A DNA stretch of 61,271 bases from Hyphomicrobiales bacterium (GCA_017305835.1 JAFKJY010000060.1:1-61271); one strand, 5' to 3'; shown: positions 1 through 8,280, counted from the stretch's first letter. Program-made: numbers and translations. Notes: generated from the letters alone by a model not told the origin.

Positions 1-159
1 ACGCCGGCGATGGCGGTGCGCATGGAAACCGTCGAGACGCTGGCCGAGGAGCTGTTCCTGCTGCAGACGCTGGGCGACGACCGCGCCGTGCGCGAGGTCT
101 ACGTCGCCGGGCGGGCGGTGAAAAGCGGGCTGGGCGGCGCGATGGCGGGAGCCTTGTGA
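1..159 (+). CDS. Guanine deaminase-like amidohydrolase, C-terminal fragment
   Basis: The reading frame is open from the first base and ends at TGA 157-159, giving the last 52 residues of a protein that begins outside the window. The tail contains LGDDRAVREVYVAGRAVK. This resembles the C-terminal 'TLGDDRAV..TYVAG' segment of bacterial guanine deaminases (guanine to xanthine plus ammonia) and of related cyclic amidohydrolases that end in a small beta domain. No catalytic residues fall in the visible part, so the substrate is inferred from the tail alone. Another amidohydrolase or cytosine-deaminase-like enzyme is possible. A palindromic repeat starts 18 bp after the stop. Confidence 0.55.
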   Translation, partial: TPAMAVRMETVETLAEELFLLQTLGDDRAVREVYVAGRAVKSGLGGAMAGAL

Positions 160-177
160 GGGTGGCGCCCCACGTCG

Positions 178-332
178 CCCCCCTCTGTCCTGCCGGACAT
201 CTCCCCCACAAGGGGGGAGATTGGCTGTCAGCCCGGCTTTCGCCAATCGCCGACGTTGCAGGAGGAGTGACGAGAAAGCGGCCGGCTGATCTCCCCCCTT
301 GTGGGGGAGATGTCCGGCAGGACAGAGGGGGG
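178..332. repeat. Long intergenic palindromic repeat, family A, copy 1
   Basis: The left arm (178-216) starts with six C and CTCTGTCCTGCCGGACAT. The right arm (about 293-332) is its reverse complement, ending GGCAGGACAGAGGGGGG. The 75 bp between the arms contain GCTTTCGCCAATCG, which is also present in the copies at 5.4 and 31.5 kb. Transcribed, it would fold into a hairpin with arms of about 40 bp. The layout matches RIME-like intergenic repeats of rhizobial genomes. It carries no gene and fills the space between the deaminase-like gene and the glycerate kinase. Confidence 0.85.
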
Positions 333-367
333 TGCGAAGGGGTGAAAACCTCGCCGACAGGATACCC

Positions 368-1633
368 ATGATCTCCGATCCCCGCGCCCTGTTCACCTCC
401 CTCTTCGACGCCGCGGTGGCGGCGGCCGATCCGCGCCGCACCATCCGCGCTTTCCTGCCCGCGCGGCCCAAGGGGCGAACGGTCGTGATCGGCGCCGGCA
501 AGGGTTCGGCGCAGATGGCGGCCGCGCTCAAGGAAGCCTGGGACGGGCCGCTCGCAGGCGTCGTCGTCACCCGCTACGGCTATGCCGCGCCCTGCCGAGG
601 CATCGAGGTGCTGGAGGCCGCGCATCCCGTTCCGGACGCGGCGGGGCTGGCAGCAACGAAGCGGCTTTCTTCGGCCGTCGCGGGGCTGACGCAGGACGAT
701 CTGGTCATTGCGCTGATCTCGGGCGGCGGCTCGGCGCTGCTGCCGGCGCCGCCGGCCGGCATGAGCCTCGAAGACGAGATCGCGGTCAACAAGGCGCTGC
801 TCGCCTCGGGCGCGCCGATCGCGGCGATGAACACGATCCGCAAGCATTTGTCGGACATCAAGGGCGGGCGGCTGGCGGCGGCCGCGCATCCGGCGAAGGT
901 GGTGACGCTGGTCGTCTCCGACATCCCCGGCGACAACCCGGCCTTCGTCGCCTCGGGGCCGACCGTGCCGGATCCGGCCGGCCGCGCCGACGCGCTGCGG
1001 CTCGTCGAGACCTACGGCATCGCGCTGCCGCAGGTGGCTATGCGCCATCTCGGCTCGCCCGCGGCCGACGCGCCGAAGCCGGACGATCCGCGCTTTGCCC
1101 GCGACGAGGTGCATGTGATCGCCTCGGCCGCGCTGTCGCTGGAGGCGGCCGCCGCCGAGGCGAAGCGGCGCGGCGTCGAGGCCGTCATCCTGTCGGACGC
1201 GATCGAGGGCGAGGCGAAGGAGGTCGGCGGCGTGCACGCCGCGATCGCCCGCGAGATCGCGACGCGGAACCGGCCGTTCCGCAAGCCGGTGCTGTTGCTC
1301 TCCGGCGGCGAGACGACGGTCACGGTGCGCGGGTCGGGCGGGCGCGGCGGCCGCAACGGCGAGTTCCTGCTCGCGCTGGCGCTCGGCATGGACGGGGTGG
1401 CGGGCATCCACGCCTTCGCGGCAGACACGGACGGGATCGACGGCACCGAGGACAATGCCGGCGCCTTCGCCGACTCCACCAGCGCGGCGCGCATGCGCAG
1501 GGCAGGGCTGGATCCCCGCGCGGTGCTTGCCGCCCACGATTCCTGGGGCGCGTTCGACGCCGTCGGCGACCTGTTCGCGCCGGGGCCGACGGGGACGAAC
1601 GTCAACGACCTGCGAGCGGTGCTGGTCGCCTGA
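368..1633 (+). CDS. Glycerate 2-kinase (MOFRL family)
   Basis: This 421-residue protein is of the GckA/TtuD family, which phosphorylates D-glycerate to 2-phosphoglycerate and is often mislabelled hydroxypyruvate reductase. The N-terminal DUF4147 domain shows GAGKGSAQMA (about residues 42-51) and ISGGGSALL (about 117-125), both nucleotide-site glycine motifs. The C-terminal MOFRL domain is marked by LLLSGGETTVTVRG and GGRNGEFLLALAL from about residue 310. Length is normal for the family. The frame is open upstream to 299, but that part reads through repeat A, so the ATG at 368 is the sensible start. The preceding gene is a purine-catabolic-type deaminase; glycerate also arises from glyoxylate, but a shared pathway is only an inference. 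Confidence 0.88.
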   Translation: MISDPRALFTSLFDAAVAAADPRRTIRAFLPARPKGRTVVIGAGKGSAQMAAALKEAWDGPLAGVVVTRYGYAAPCRGIEVLEAAHPVPDAAGLAATKRLSSAVAGLTQDDLVIALISGGGSALLPAPPAGMSLEDEIAVNKALLASGAPIAAMNTIRKHLSDIKGGRLAAAAHPAKVVTLVVSDIPGDNPAFVASGPTVPDPAGRADALRLVETYGIALPQVAMRHLGSPAADAPKPDDPRFARDEVHVIASAALSLEAAAAEAKRRGVEAVILSDAIEGEAKEVGGVHAAIAREIATRNRPFRKPVLLLSGGETTVTVRGSGGRGGRNGEFLLALALGMDGVAGIHAFAADTDGIDGTEDNAGAFADSTSAARMRRAGLDPRAVLAAHDSWGAFDAVGDLFAPGPTGTNVNDLRAVLVA

Positions 1634-1643
1634 GCGCCGCGCC

Positions 1644-3119
1644 TCACGCCGCCATCAGCTTCTTCACCTTGCGCATGTCGTCGAGGAAGCGTTCGCGCTC
1701 GGCCTGCTTGGCGTCCGCGTCGGGGATGCGCAGGAGGTAGGAGGGGTGGACGGTGACGAAGACGCGCAGGCCGTCCTCGCGCGCCACGATCTCGCCGCGC
1801 ATCCGCGTCACGGGAATCGCCTTGCCGAGCAGGCCCTGCGCGGCCGTCGCGCCGAGCGCCACCGCGATGTCGGGCCTGACGAGATCGAGCTCGCGGTCGA
1901 GCCACCAGCGGCAGGCGCTGATCTCGCCGGCGTTGGGCTTGGCGTGGATGCGGCGCTTGCCGCGCGGCTCGAACTTGAAGTGCTTCACCGCATTGGTGAC
2001 GTAGGTCAGCGAGCGGTCGACGCCGGCTTCCTCCAGCACGGCGTCGAACAGGCGGCCGGCGGGGCCGACGAAGGGCTTTCCCGCGAGGTCCTCCTGGTCG
2101 CCCGGCTGCTCGCCGACGAACAGGATGCGCGCGGTCTCGGGGCCTTCGCCGAACACGGTCTGGGTGGCGTGCCGCCAGAGCGGGCAGCGGCGACAGTCGT
2201 CGGCGGCGGAGCGCAGCTCGGCGATCGTTTTGGCGCCGGCGCCGTCGCCCGCCTCGGCTTCGAGGCGGCTCCAGTGCCGTTCGCGCACCGCCTTGTGGTG
2301 AGGGGCTGGGCTGGTCGGCATGTTCGCGATCATCTCCTCGGCCGCCCTGCCGGCGCCCTTGATCAGATCAGGAATGAGCGAGGCCTCCGGCAGGTTCCGC
2401 CAGTATTTCTTCGGCATCTCGGCCTGCATCGCCTTCACCTTCAGGCGCGCCGGATTGAAGATGCTGGCGAAGTAGGTGCGCCACAGCTCGTTCGCGGCCT
2501 CTTCGGCCGGCGCGTCTGCGCGGCGGGCGCCCGGTCCGAAGGCGAGCCGCTCGCCGTCCCAGTGGGCCGAGGCCTGCGGCGTCAGGATCGACCAGCGCAT
2601 GCCGGTGAAGCGGCGCACGAAGAAGGGCGCGTTGCGCTCGACGATGAAGTGGTCCGGCTCGAACCAGGCGACGTAGCGCTCCTCCGGCCCGTCGCCGACC
2701 TTCGCGAAGCGGACGAAGGCACGCATCTTGTGGACGTCGCGGCCGACCGCCTTCTCCATCTCGCCGAGGCGCTTCACGTCGGGATCGGAGCCGATGCGCA
2801 GCAGCAGGGTCTGCCGGCGCAGGCGAAACAGCAGGCGGTAGAGGAGCGCGAAGCGGGACGGGTCGCGGTGGCAGATCGCGGCCTCGGCCCGCTCGACGAA
2901 TTCGCGCGGGACGTTGAGGACGGCGTCCGGGGAGGGCTCGGGCAGCGGCGTCTCGGCCGAAAAGAGATCGCTGCCGGCGCCGGCCTGCCAGACGACGTCC
3001 CCGGGTGCTGCGCCGGCAAGCACCAGGCGCCGCGCGGCCTCGCGCCAGCCGGCGAAGTCGGTCTCGCCGGCAAGGCGGACGACGTGGCGGGCGGGCCGGT
3101 CGCGACGCTCCGGCTGCAT
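1644..3119 (-). CDS. udgX: UdgX-type uracil-DNA glycosylase fused to DUF4130 domain
   Basis: This 491-residue, two-domain protein has an N-terminal half (about 1-260) of the DUF4130/TIGR03915 'SAM-linked' type and a C-terminal half of the family 4-like uracil-DNA glycosylase fold. UdgX is recognised by the KRRIH insertion (residues 388-392), whose His covalently traps the uracil-excision intermediate in characterised UdgX. Further motifs are GEQPGDQED (336-344) and HPSYLL (458-463). C309 and C312 sit in CRRC and probably help bind the 4Fe-4S cluster. The ATG overlaps the TGA of the upstream radical-SAM gene (TGATG at 3121-3117), so the pair is translationally coupled. The partner gene carries an internal stop while udgX itself looks intact. 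Confidence 0.93.
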   Translation of the reverse strand: MQPERRDRPARHVVRLAGETDFAGWREAARRLVLAGAAPGDVVWQAGAGSDLFSAETPLPEPSPDAVLNVPREFVERAEAAICHRDPSRFALLYRLLFRLRRQTLLLRIGSDPDVKRLGEMEKAVGRDVHKMRAFVRFAKVGDGPEERYVAWFEPDHFIVERNAPFFVRRFTGMRWSILTPQASAHWDGERLAFGPGARRADAPAEEAANELWRTYFASIFNPARLKVKAMQAEMPKKYWRNLPEASLIPDLIKGAGRAAEEMIANMPTSPAPHHKAVRERHWSRLEAEAGDGAGAKTIAELRSAADDCRRCPLWRHATQTVFGEGPETARILFVGEQPGDQEDLAGKPFVGPAGRLFDAVLEEAGVDRSLTYVTNAVKHFKFEPRGKRRIHAKPNAGEISACRWWLDRELDLVRPDIAVALGATAAQGLLGKAIPVTRMRGEIVAREDGLRVFVTVHPSYLLRIPDADAKQAERERFLDDMRKVKKLMAA

Positions 3120-4354
3120 CAGAACAGGCTCAACTGCTCGGCCTTCGGCTTCAGCCTTGCGCGCAGGCCGTCGCTGTCCGTCAGGGCGCCCGGCGACCAG
3201 CCGTCGGCGGTCACGAAGGGCCGGACCTTCGCGACCGAGGCGCAGAGCCGGGCGAGGTCGTCGATGCGCAGCCGCCGGATGCGGCGGATCTCCACGATGC
3301 GGTCGACGACCCTTGTGCCCAGCCCCGGCACGCGCAGCAGCAGCTCGCGTGGCGCGCGGTTGACGTCGACCGGGAAGCCGCCGCGGTTGGCCAGCGCCCA
3401 GGCGAGCTTGGGATCGACCGCGAGGTCGAGCATGCCGCCGGGCGCGGCCGCCACGATCTCGTCGCGCGCGAAGCCGTAGAAGCGCATCAACCAGTCGGCC
3501 TGGTAGAGCCGGTGCTCGCGCATCAGCGGCGGCTTCATCGCCGGCAGGGCGCGCGAGGCGTCGGGGATCGGGCTGAAGGCGGAGTAATAGACGCGCTTCA
3601 GCCGGTAGCTGCCATAGAGACGCGCGCTCGTCGTCAGGATGTCGGCGTCGGTCGCGGCGTCGGCGCCGACGATCATCTGCGTCGACTGGCCGGCGGGCGC
3701 GAAGCGCGCCGCGCGCTTCGTCCTCAGCGTCGGCTCGGCCTTCTCCTCGATGGTGGCGCGCAGCCGGGCCATGGCCTTGAGGATGGCGCGCGGCTTCTTC
3801 TACGGCGCCAGCTTCTCGACCCCCTCGTCGGTCGGCAGCTCGACATTGATCGACAGGCGGTCGGCGTAGCGGCCGGCCTGTTCGACCAGCTCGGGCGCGC
3901 ATTCGGGGATGGTCTTCAGGTGGATGTAGCCGTTGAAGCGCTCCTCCTCGCGCAGCCGGCGCGCCACCTCGACGATCTCGGCCATCGTCTCGTCGGGCGA
4001 GCGGACGACGCCGGAGGAGAGGAACAGGCCCTCTATGTAGTTGCGCCGGTAGAACTCGACGGTGAGGCGCACGACCTCGTCGACGCGGAAGCGCGCGCGC
4101 CGCACGTTGGAGGAGGAGCGGTTGATGCAGTAGGCACAGTCGTAGATGCAGAAATTGGTGAGCAGGATCTTCAGCAGCGAGATGCAGCGGCCGTCGGGCG
4201 CATAGGAGTGGCAGATTCCCATGCCCTCGGTCGAGCCGATGCCGCGGTCCTTCAGCGAGTCGCGGCCCTTGGCGCCGGAGGAGGCGCAGGATGCGTCGTA
4301 CTTGGCGGCGTCGGCGAGGATCGCCAGCTTTTCGCGAGTCGAGAGGGCGGCCAT
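3119..4354 (-). pseudogene. Putative DNA modification/repair radical SAM protein (TIGR03916-like), split by an in-frame TAG
   Basis: This is the usual partner of DUF4130-UdgX. The frame from ATG 4354 to TGA 3121-3119 would encode about 410 residues, the normal length. Residues 1-184 contain the 4Fe-4S radical-SAM motif C69-x3-C73-x2-C76 (FCIYDCAYC). The distal part has a helix-hairpin-helix (VPGLGTRVVDRIVEI) and ends AEQLSLF. Codon 185 is TAG (3802-3800), within LAP-stop-KKPRAI, a place where homologs appear to carry glutamate. A single G-to-T change from GAG would explain it. The frame is otherwise intact on both sides. An ATG at 3772 could restart translation of the C-terminal half, but it has no well-placed ribosome site. 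It could be a recent nonsense mutation, a sequencing error, or a suppressed amber codon. Confidence 0.85.
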
Positions 4355-4430
4355 TTGTTCATGATATGTTCTTGCTCGCCGCATGGCCATAGCAGCGTGG
4401 GTGACGTTGAGGAAGGCAGGTTCCGCTGGA

Positions 4431-5405
4431 TCAGCCGGTGATGTCGATGACGCCGCAGTCGCCGGCATCGGAGCCGAAGGCGAGCCGCTGGCCGGTCGGG
4501 TCCCAGGCCAGCGTGCCGACCGCGCCCTTGCCGGGACGGCGCAGCAGCACCTCCTTCTGGTCGGCGCAGCGCGCCGCCAGCACCATGCCGTCGGCATAGC
4601 CGATCGCCACCACCTCGTCGCCGGGGTGGAAGGCGACGGCCGTCGCCATCGAATCGCCGCGCGTGCCTAGCTCCAGCGGCGCCTTGCCCATCGGCCCGTC
4701 CTTCGACTGGAACGGCCAGACGATCGCCGCCGGCGCGCCGGAGCTGGCCAGCCAGCGGCCCTTCGGCCCCCACGACAGGCTCTTCACCTTGGCCGGATAG
4801 CCGCTCATGCGCATGTGCTTGCCGTCGGCCAGCTTCCAGCCGTGCAGGGCGTTCTCCTGCATGGCGGTGACGAGGAACTGGCCGTCGGGCGAAAACGTCA
4901 CCATCATGTGCGCGCCGGCCCATTCGAGCTCGGTCGGCTTGCCGGCGGCGGCCGGGAAATGCAGCGTCGCGCCGTTGTAGCGGGCGACCGCGATGCGCAG
5001 GCCCTTGGGCGCGAAGGCGACGCCTTCCGCCGTACGCTGATGCTGGAACTCGCGGACGGTGCCGTCTGCCAGGCGGACATAAGCATTGCGCCCGCTCGCC
5101 CAGGCGACGGTGGCCTGCGGCCCGGCGGTCACCGCGTGGACCCATTTGCGCGGCACCTCGCTGAGCAGGGAGACCTCGCCGGCGGGCGAGATCGCCTGCA
5201 CCTTGCCGTCCTCGCCCGCCGTCAGCAGCACGCGGCCGTCGAGCGAGGGGACGGCGGCGAGCAGCCCGTCATGGGCCTCGACGGACTTGTGGCCGTGGTC
5301 GAGGCGATGGACCGTGCCGTCGGCGAGCGCGAAATGCGGCACGTCGGCGATCCAGCAGGCAGCGATGCAGTGGCCGGAGAGGTCGAGCGGGGCGACGGTG
5401 GGCAT
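4431..5405 (-). CDS. WD40 repeat protein
   Basis: The 324-residue protein is made almost wholly of beta-propeller repeats. Repeated blade signatures of the form F(S/A)PDG / GRxLxxxG are visible (for example VTFSPDGQFLVTAM, SWGPKGRWLASSG, AFHPGDEVVAIGY, AWDPTGQRLAFGS). No signal peptide or catalytic domain is seen, so a cytoplasmic scaffold role is inferred. The gene follows the COG0523 GTPase on the same strand, 230 bp downstream and separated by repeat A copy 2. WD40 proteins next to COG0523 GTPases recur in rhizobia, which suggests a link to metal homeostasis, but the function is unknown. Confidence 0.85.
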   Translation of the reverse strand: MPTVAPLDLSGHCIAACWIADVPHFALADGTVHRLDHGHKSVEAHDGLLAAVPSLDGRVLLTAGEDGKVQAISPAGEVSLLSEVPRKWVHAVTAGPQATVAWASGRNAYVRLADGTVREFQHQRTAEGVAFAPKGLRIAVARYNGATLHFPAAAGKPTELEWAGAHMMVTFSPDGQFLVTAMQENALHGWKLADGKHMRMSGYPAKVKSLSWGPKGRWLASSGAPAAIVWPFQSKDGPMGKAPLELGTRGDSMATAVAFHPGDEVVAIGYADGMVLAARCADQKEVLLRRPGKGAVGTLAWDPTGQRLAFGSDAGDCGVIDITG

Positions 5406-5448
5406 CTAGCTGTGCCCAACGAAAATAGCGAGGTCGCGTTCTTTCGCA

Positions 5449-5608
5449 CCCCCCTCTGTCCTGCCGGACATCTCCCCCACAAGGGGGGAGATTGGACGGC
5501 CGCCTTGCTTTCGCCAATCGATGAAGGTTGGCGAAAAGAGATATGACAGCCGATCTGCCCCCCTGTGGGGGAGATGCCAAATGGTCCCCTTGGCAGGACA
5601 GAGGGGGG
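5449..5608. repeat. Long intergenic palindromic repeat, family A, copy 2 (variant right arm)
   Basis: The element has the same outer arms and the same internal CTTTCGCCAATCG as copies at 178 and 31537. The right arm differs. Where the other copies read GAGATGTCCGGCAGG, this one has GAGATGCCAAATGGTCC followed by CCTTGGCAGG. The added bases carry their own small inverted repeat, TGCCAA...TTGGCA. It lies between the COG0523 gene and the WD40 gene, both on the minus strand. Confidence 0.85.
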
Positions 5609-5635
5609 CAACGTGGAGCGTCGACATTTCCTGCA

Positions 5636-6661
5636 TCAGGCCTTACACGCCTCGAAGGTGCGGCGCAGGCGCTCCTCGTCGAGGTCGCGGCCGATGAAGA
5701 CGAGCCGGCTCTCGCGCTTCTCGCCGTCTTTCCACGGGCGCTGGTGGTCGCCCTCCAGGATCATGTGGACGCCCTGCACCACGTAGCGCTCGTCGTCGCC
5801 CTTTAACGCGATGATGCCCTTGAGGCGCAGGATGTTGGGGCCGTCCATCTGCGTCGTCTTCTCGATCCACGGGAAGAACTTGCGGGGATCCATCTCGTCG
5901 GCGCGCAGCGAGATCGAGCGGACGCTGACGTCGTGGATGGGCGAGGCCTCGCCGTGATGGTGGTCGTGGCCATGATGATCGTGATCGTGCTCGTCCGCGT
6001 CGAGGAAATGCGGATCGCTCTCCAGCGCGCGCTTCAGGTCGAAGGCGCCGCGGTCGAGAACTTCGCCGAGCGGCACGCCGGAACGCTCGGCCTTGTGGAT
6101 GCGGGCGGCCGGGTTGATGGCGCGCACGGTCGCCTCGACGGCGGCGAGCTCGTCCGCGCTGACGAGGTCGGTCTTGTTGAGCACGATCACGTCGGCGAAG
6201 GCGATCTGGTCCTCGGCCTCGTGCGAATCCTTGAGCCGCAGCGGCAGGTGCTTGGCGTCGACCAGCGCCACCACCGCGTCGAGCCGCGTCTTGGAGCGCA
6301 CGTCCTCGTCCATGAAGAAGGTCTGGGCGACCGGCGCCGGGTCGGCGAGCCCCGTCGTCTCGACCAGGATCGCGTCGAAGCGGCCGGGGCGGCGCATCAG
6401 CCCTTCCACGGTGCGGACGAGGTCGCCGCGCACCGTGCAGCAGATGCAGCCATTGTTCATCTCGTAGATCTCCTCGTCGGATTCCACGATCAGGTCGTTG
6501 TCGATGCCGATCTCGCCGAACTCGTTGACGATGACGGCGTAGCGCTTGCCGTGGTCCTCCGAGAGGATGCGGTTGAGCAGGGTCGTCTTGCCGGAACCGA
6601 GATAGCCGGTGAGCACGGTGACGGGGATCTGCGCGGATTTCTGCGCCTGGGCCTCGGGCAT
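5636..6661 (-). CDS. COG0523 (CobW/ZNG-type) GTP-binding metallochaperone
   Basis: This 341-residue SIMIBI-class GTPase has Walker A GYLGSGKTTLLNR (19-31), the family signature GCICC (71-75) that binds a divalent metal, and NKTD for guanine recognition. A CobW C-terminal domain follows (WIEKTTQMDGPNILRLKG). Between the two lies a histidine-rich linker with about eight His in sixteen residues (DEHDHDHHGHDHHHGE), typical of members handling zinc or cobalt. Members insert metals into client enzymes or act under zinc starvation; the client here cannot be read from sequence. No convincing Zur box is seen in the 78 bp upstream. It is followed by a WD40 gene and preceded by higBA on the same strand. 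Confidence 0.92.
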   Translation of the reverse strand: MPEAQAQKSAQIPVTVLTGYLGSGKTTLLNRILSEDHGKRYAVIVNEFGEIGIDNDLIVESDEEIYEMNNGCICCTVRGDLVRTVEGLMRRPGRFDAILVETTGLADPAPVAQTFFMDEDVRSKTRLDAVVALVDAKHLPLRLKDSHEAEDQIAFADVIVLNKTDLVSADELAAVEATVRAINPAARIHKAERSGVPLGEVLDRGAFDLKRALESDPHFLDADEHDHDHHGHDHHHGEASPIHDVSVRSISLRADEMDPRKFFPWIEKTTQMDGPNILRLKGIIALKGDDERYVVQGVHMILEGDHQRPWKDGEKRESRLVFIGRDLDEERLRRTFEACKA

Positions 6662-6739
6662 GGTGTCCTCTTGGCAAATGGTGGGATGTCGCCGCTGATA
6701 TAGGAGCGCGGCGCGCGAATTGCACGGGGGAAAAACGCC

Positions 6740-7033
6740 TCAGGCGGCCCGGGGCGCGACGGTGCGGTCGATCTCGGCGCCCATCTGGTCGCGCGCCGTC
6801 TCCAGATCGTAGGTCGCCTGCATGCCCATCCAGAATTCGGCGCTGGTGCCGAAATAGCGGGCCAGCCGCAGGGCGGTGTCCGGCGTGACCGACCGTGTGG
6901 CGCGGACGATCTCGCTCACCCTGATCTGCGGCACGCCGATCGCCTTGGCCAGCGCATATTGCGACATGCCGAGCGGCTTCAGGAAGTCTTCCAGAAGCAC
7001 CTCGCCAGGATGTGCGGGGGCAAAATCGGCCAT
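6740..7033 (-). CDS. higA: HigA family antitoxin (XRE-type HTH)
   Basis: The 97-residue protein has the HigA N-terminus HPGEVLLEDFLKPLG, an HTH (SQYALAKAIGVPQIRVSEIV), and the family tail LARYFGTSAEFWMGMQATYDL. It neutralises HigB and, with it, represses the operon. The start at ATG 7033 is preferred because AGGAAG lies 6 bp upstream; a TTG at 7048 would overlap the higB stop but has no better ribosome site. The gene follows higB by 11 bp, the toxin-first order typical of higBA. Confidence 0.93.
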   Translation of the reverse strand: MADFAPAHPGEVLLEDFLKPLGMSQYALAKAIGVPQIRVSEIVRATRSVTPDTALRLARYFGTSAEFWMGMQATYDLETARDQMGAEIDRTVAPRAA

Positions 7034-7044
7034 GGCTTGCTTCC

Positions 7045-7326
7045 TCAATGATAGTCTACGATTTCAACGTCATGCGCGTCGCCGTCGCGCCAGCGAAAGC
7101 AGATGCGCCACTGGTCGTTGATCCGGATGCTGTGCTGCCCCTTGCGGTCGCCGGAAAGCGCCTCGAGCCGGTTGCCGGGCGGAGCACGCAGGTCGTCGAG
7201 GCTTTGCGCATTGTGGAGTTGGGTCAGCTTCCGGTTGGCGACCTTGATGATGTCGTTCGGAACGCCCTTGAGAAAGCGCCGTTGCCATGCCGCTTCGGCA
7301 GCGTCGTTCCGGAACGACCTTATCAT
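7045..7326 (-). CDS. higB: HigB family toxin (RelE superfamily mRNA interferase)
   Basis: The 93-residue protein is of the plasmid maintenance killer type. It shows the family segments LNNA-like TQLHNAQSLDDLRAPP, GNRLEALSGDRKGQHSIRI and NDQWRICFRW, with the expected basic and aromatic residues near the C-terminus and the ending VEIVDYH. HigB toxins cleave mRNA at the ribosome. ATG 7326 is used; a TTG two codons upstream is possible. Forty bases separate it from the upstream creatininase-like gene and hold a 13-bp palindrome, the likely operator. Confidence 0.93.
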   Translation of the reverse strand: MIRSFRNDAAEAAWQRRFLKGVPNDIIKVANRKLTQLHNAQSLDDLRAPPGNRLEALSGDRKGQHSIRINDQWRICFRWRDGDAHDVEIVDYH

Positions 7327-7344
7327 GTTCAATGATACCGTGAC

Positions 7345-7357
7345 ACGATAGTATCGT
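7345..7357. promoter_or_regulatory. Probable HigBA operator
   Basis: The perfect palindrome ACGATA-G-TATCGT lies 18 bp upstream of the higB ATG in the short gap after the creatininase-like gene. An HTH antitoxin usually binds such a site for autoregulation. The assignment is inferred from symmetry and position. Confidence 0.55.
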
Positions 7358-7366
7358 CAAGCATTA

Positions 7367-8152
7367 CTATCGCGTCAGCCTTCCCAGCTCGAACCTCTCC
7401 ACGTCGCGCAGCAGCTCGACGAAGCCGCGGGCGGCGTGGTCGAGGATGGCCTCGCCGGCTTCCGCCGTGGCGGCGGCGGCGTTGCCGACGACGCCGTCCG
7501 GCGACAGGTCGCGCATGTCCCAGCCGAAGGCGTGCGGGCCGTAGGCGCGCAGATGGGTGAATTCGCCGGCAAAGGATCGCTGCGCGGAGGGAAAATCGTG
7601 CGCCTCGCCCATGTCGACGAGGTCGGGCCGCAGCGCAAGCATGACCGAGGTCTCGACGAAGCCGCCATGGATGCCGTAGGCCTTCTCGTCGGCGCCGACG
7701 AGGTCGGCCGGGTAACCGAAGCGGGTCCAGCTCGTCGCCACCGCCAGCATGGCGCGACGCATGCGCAGTTCGGTCGCGACGACCGTCATCAGCGGCGAGT
7801 TGCCGCCATGGGCGTTGAGCATGACGAAGCGGCGGACGCCGCGCGCGGCCGTCGCCTCGCCGATGCCGATCCAGCGGCGCACGGCCTCGTCGAAGGACAG
7901 CGAGCGTGTGCCGGGCGCAAACAGGTGCTCGGGCGAGTAGCCGACCGGCTCGGCCGGCAGGAACTCTACGCTCATTCCGGCCGGCAGCAGCGCGCGGGCG
8001 CGGGCGGCGACGCCTTCCGCGATGATCGTGTCGGTCTCGAAGGGCAGATGCGGCCCGTGCTGCTCGGTGGCGCCGAGCGGCAGGACGACGATCGGCGGAT
8101 GCCCGGAGGATTGTGCTGGCGCTGTCATAGAACTGATAGAAAACTCTGGCAT
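7367..8152 (-). CDS. Creatininase family protein
   Basis: This 261-residue member of the creatininase/FAPy-deformylase family (Zn or Mn amidohydrolases) shows LPLGATEQHGPHLPFETD, which supplies the Glu, His and Asp metal ligands, the NAHGGNSPL loop, and a second acidic/His region near HGGFVETSVML. Family members open creatinine, the mycofactocin precursor or formamidopyrimidines, and the substrate here is unknown. A start nine codons later (MTAPAQ) is equally possible. It is divergent from the MarR gene across 128 bp, so that regulator may control it. Confidence 0.87.
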   Translation of the reverse strand: MPEFSISSMTAPAQSSGHPPIVVLPLGATEQHGPHLPFETDTIIAEGVAARARALLPAGMSVEFLPAEPVGYSPEHLFAPGTRSLSFDEAVRRWIGIGEATAARGVRRFVMLNAHGGNSPLMTVVATELRMRRAMLAVATSWTRFGYPADLVGADEKAYGIHGGFVETSVMLALRPDLVDMGEAHDFPSAQRSFAGEFTHLRAYGPHAFGWDMRDLSPDGVVGNAAAATAEAGEAILDHAARGFVELLRDVERFELGRLTR

Positions 8153-8222
8153 GGAGAGGATATGTTGCCGGCAAAGAGCCGTGCCCGCCGTCCACGGGGG
8201 TCGTGGAAAACGGGTCCGGCGT

Positions 8223-8235
8223 CACCATTGTGGTG
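8223..8235. promoter_or_regulatory. Small palindrome between creatininase-like and MarR genes
   Basis: CACCA-TTG-TGGTG is a perfect inverted repeat in the divergent promoter region, 45 bp before the MarR start. It is a candidate MarR operator. It is short, and chance occurrence in GC-rich DNA is not excluded. Confidence 0.3.
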
Positions 8236-8280
8236 CCGGCGGCGGCGTGATTGCAATGGCCACGGGGCGGGAGAAGCTCG

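Noticed and set aside
178..332. Repeat A as a CRISPR array
   Set aside because: There is one inverted repeat per site with no series of direct repeats and spacers, and no cas genes are present.
1644..3902. An apparent 752-residue fusion upstream of UdgX
   Set aside because: Residues before the ATG at 3119 are a shadow of the radical-SAM gene, which is read in another frame on the same strand.
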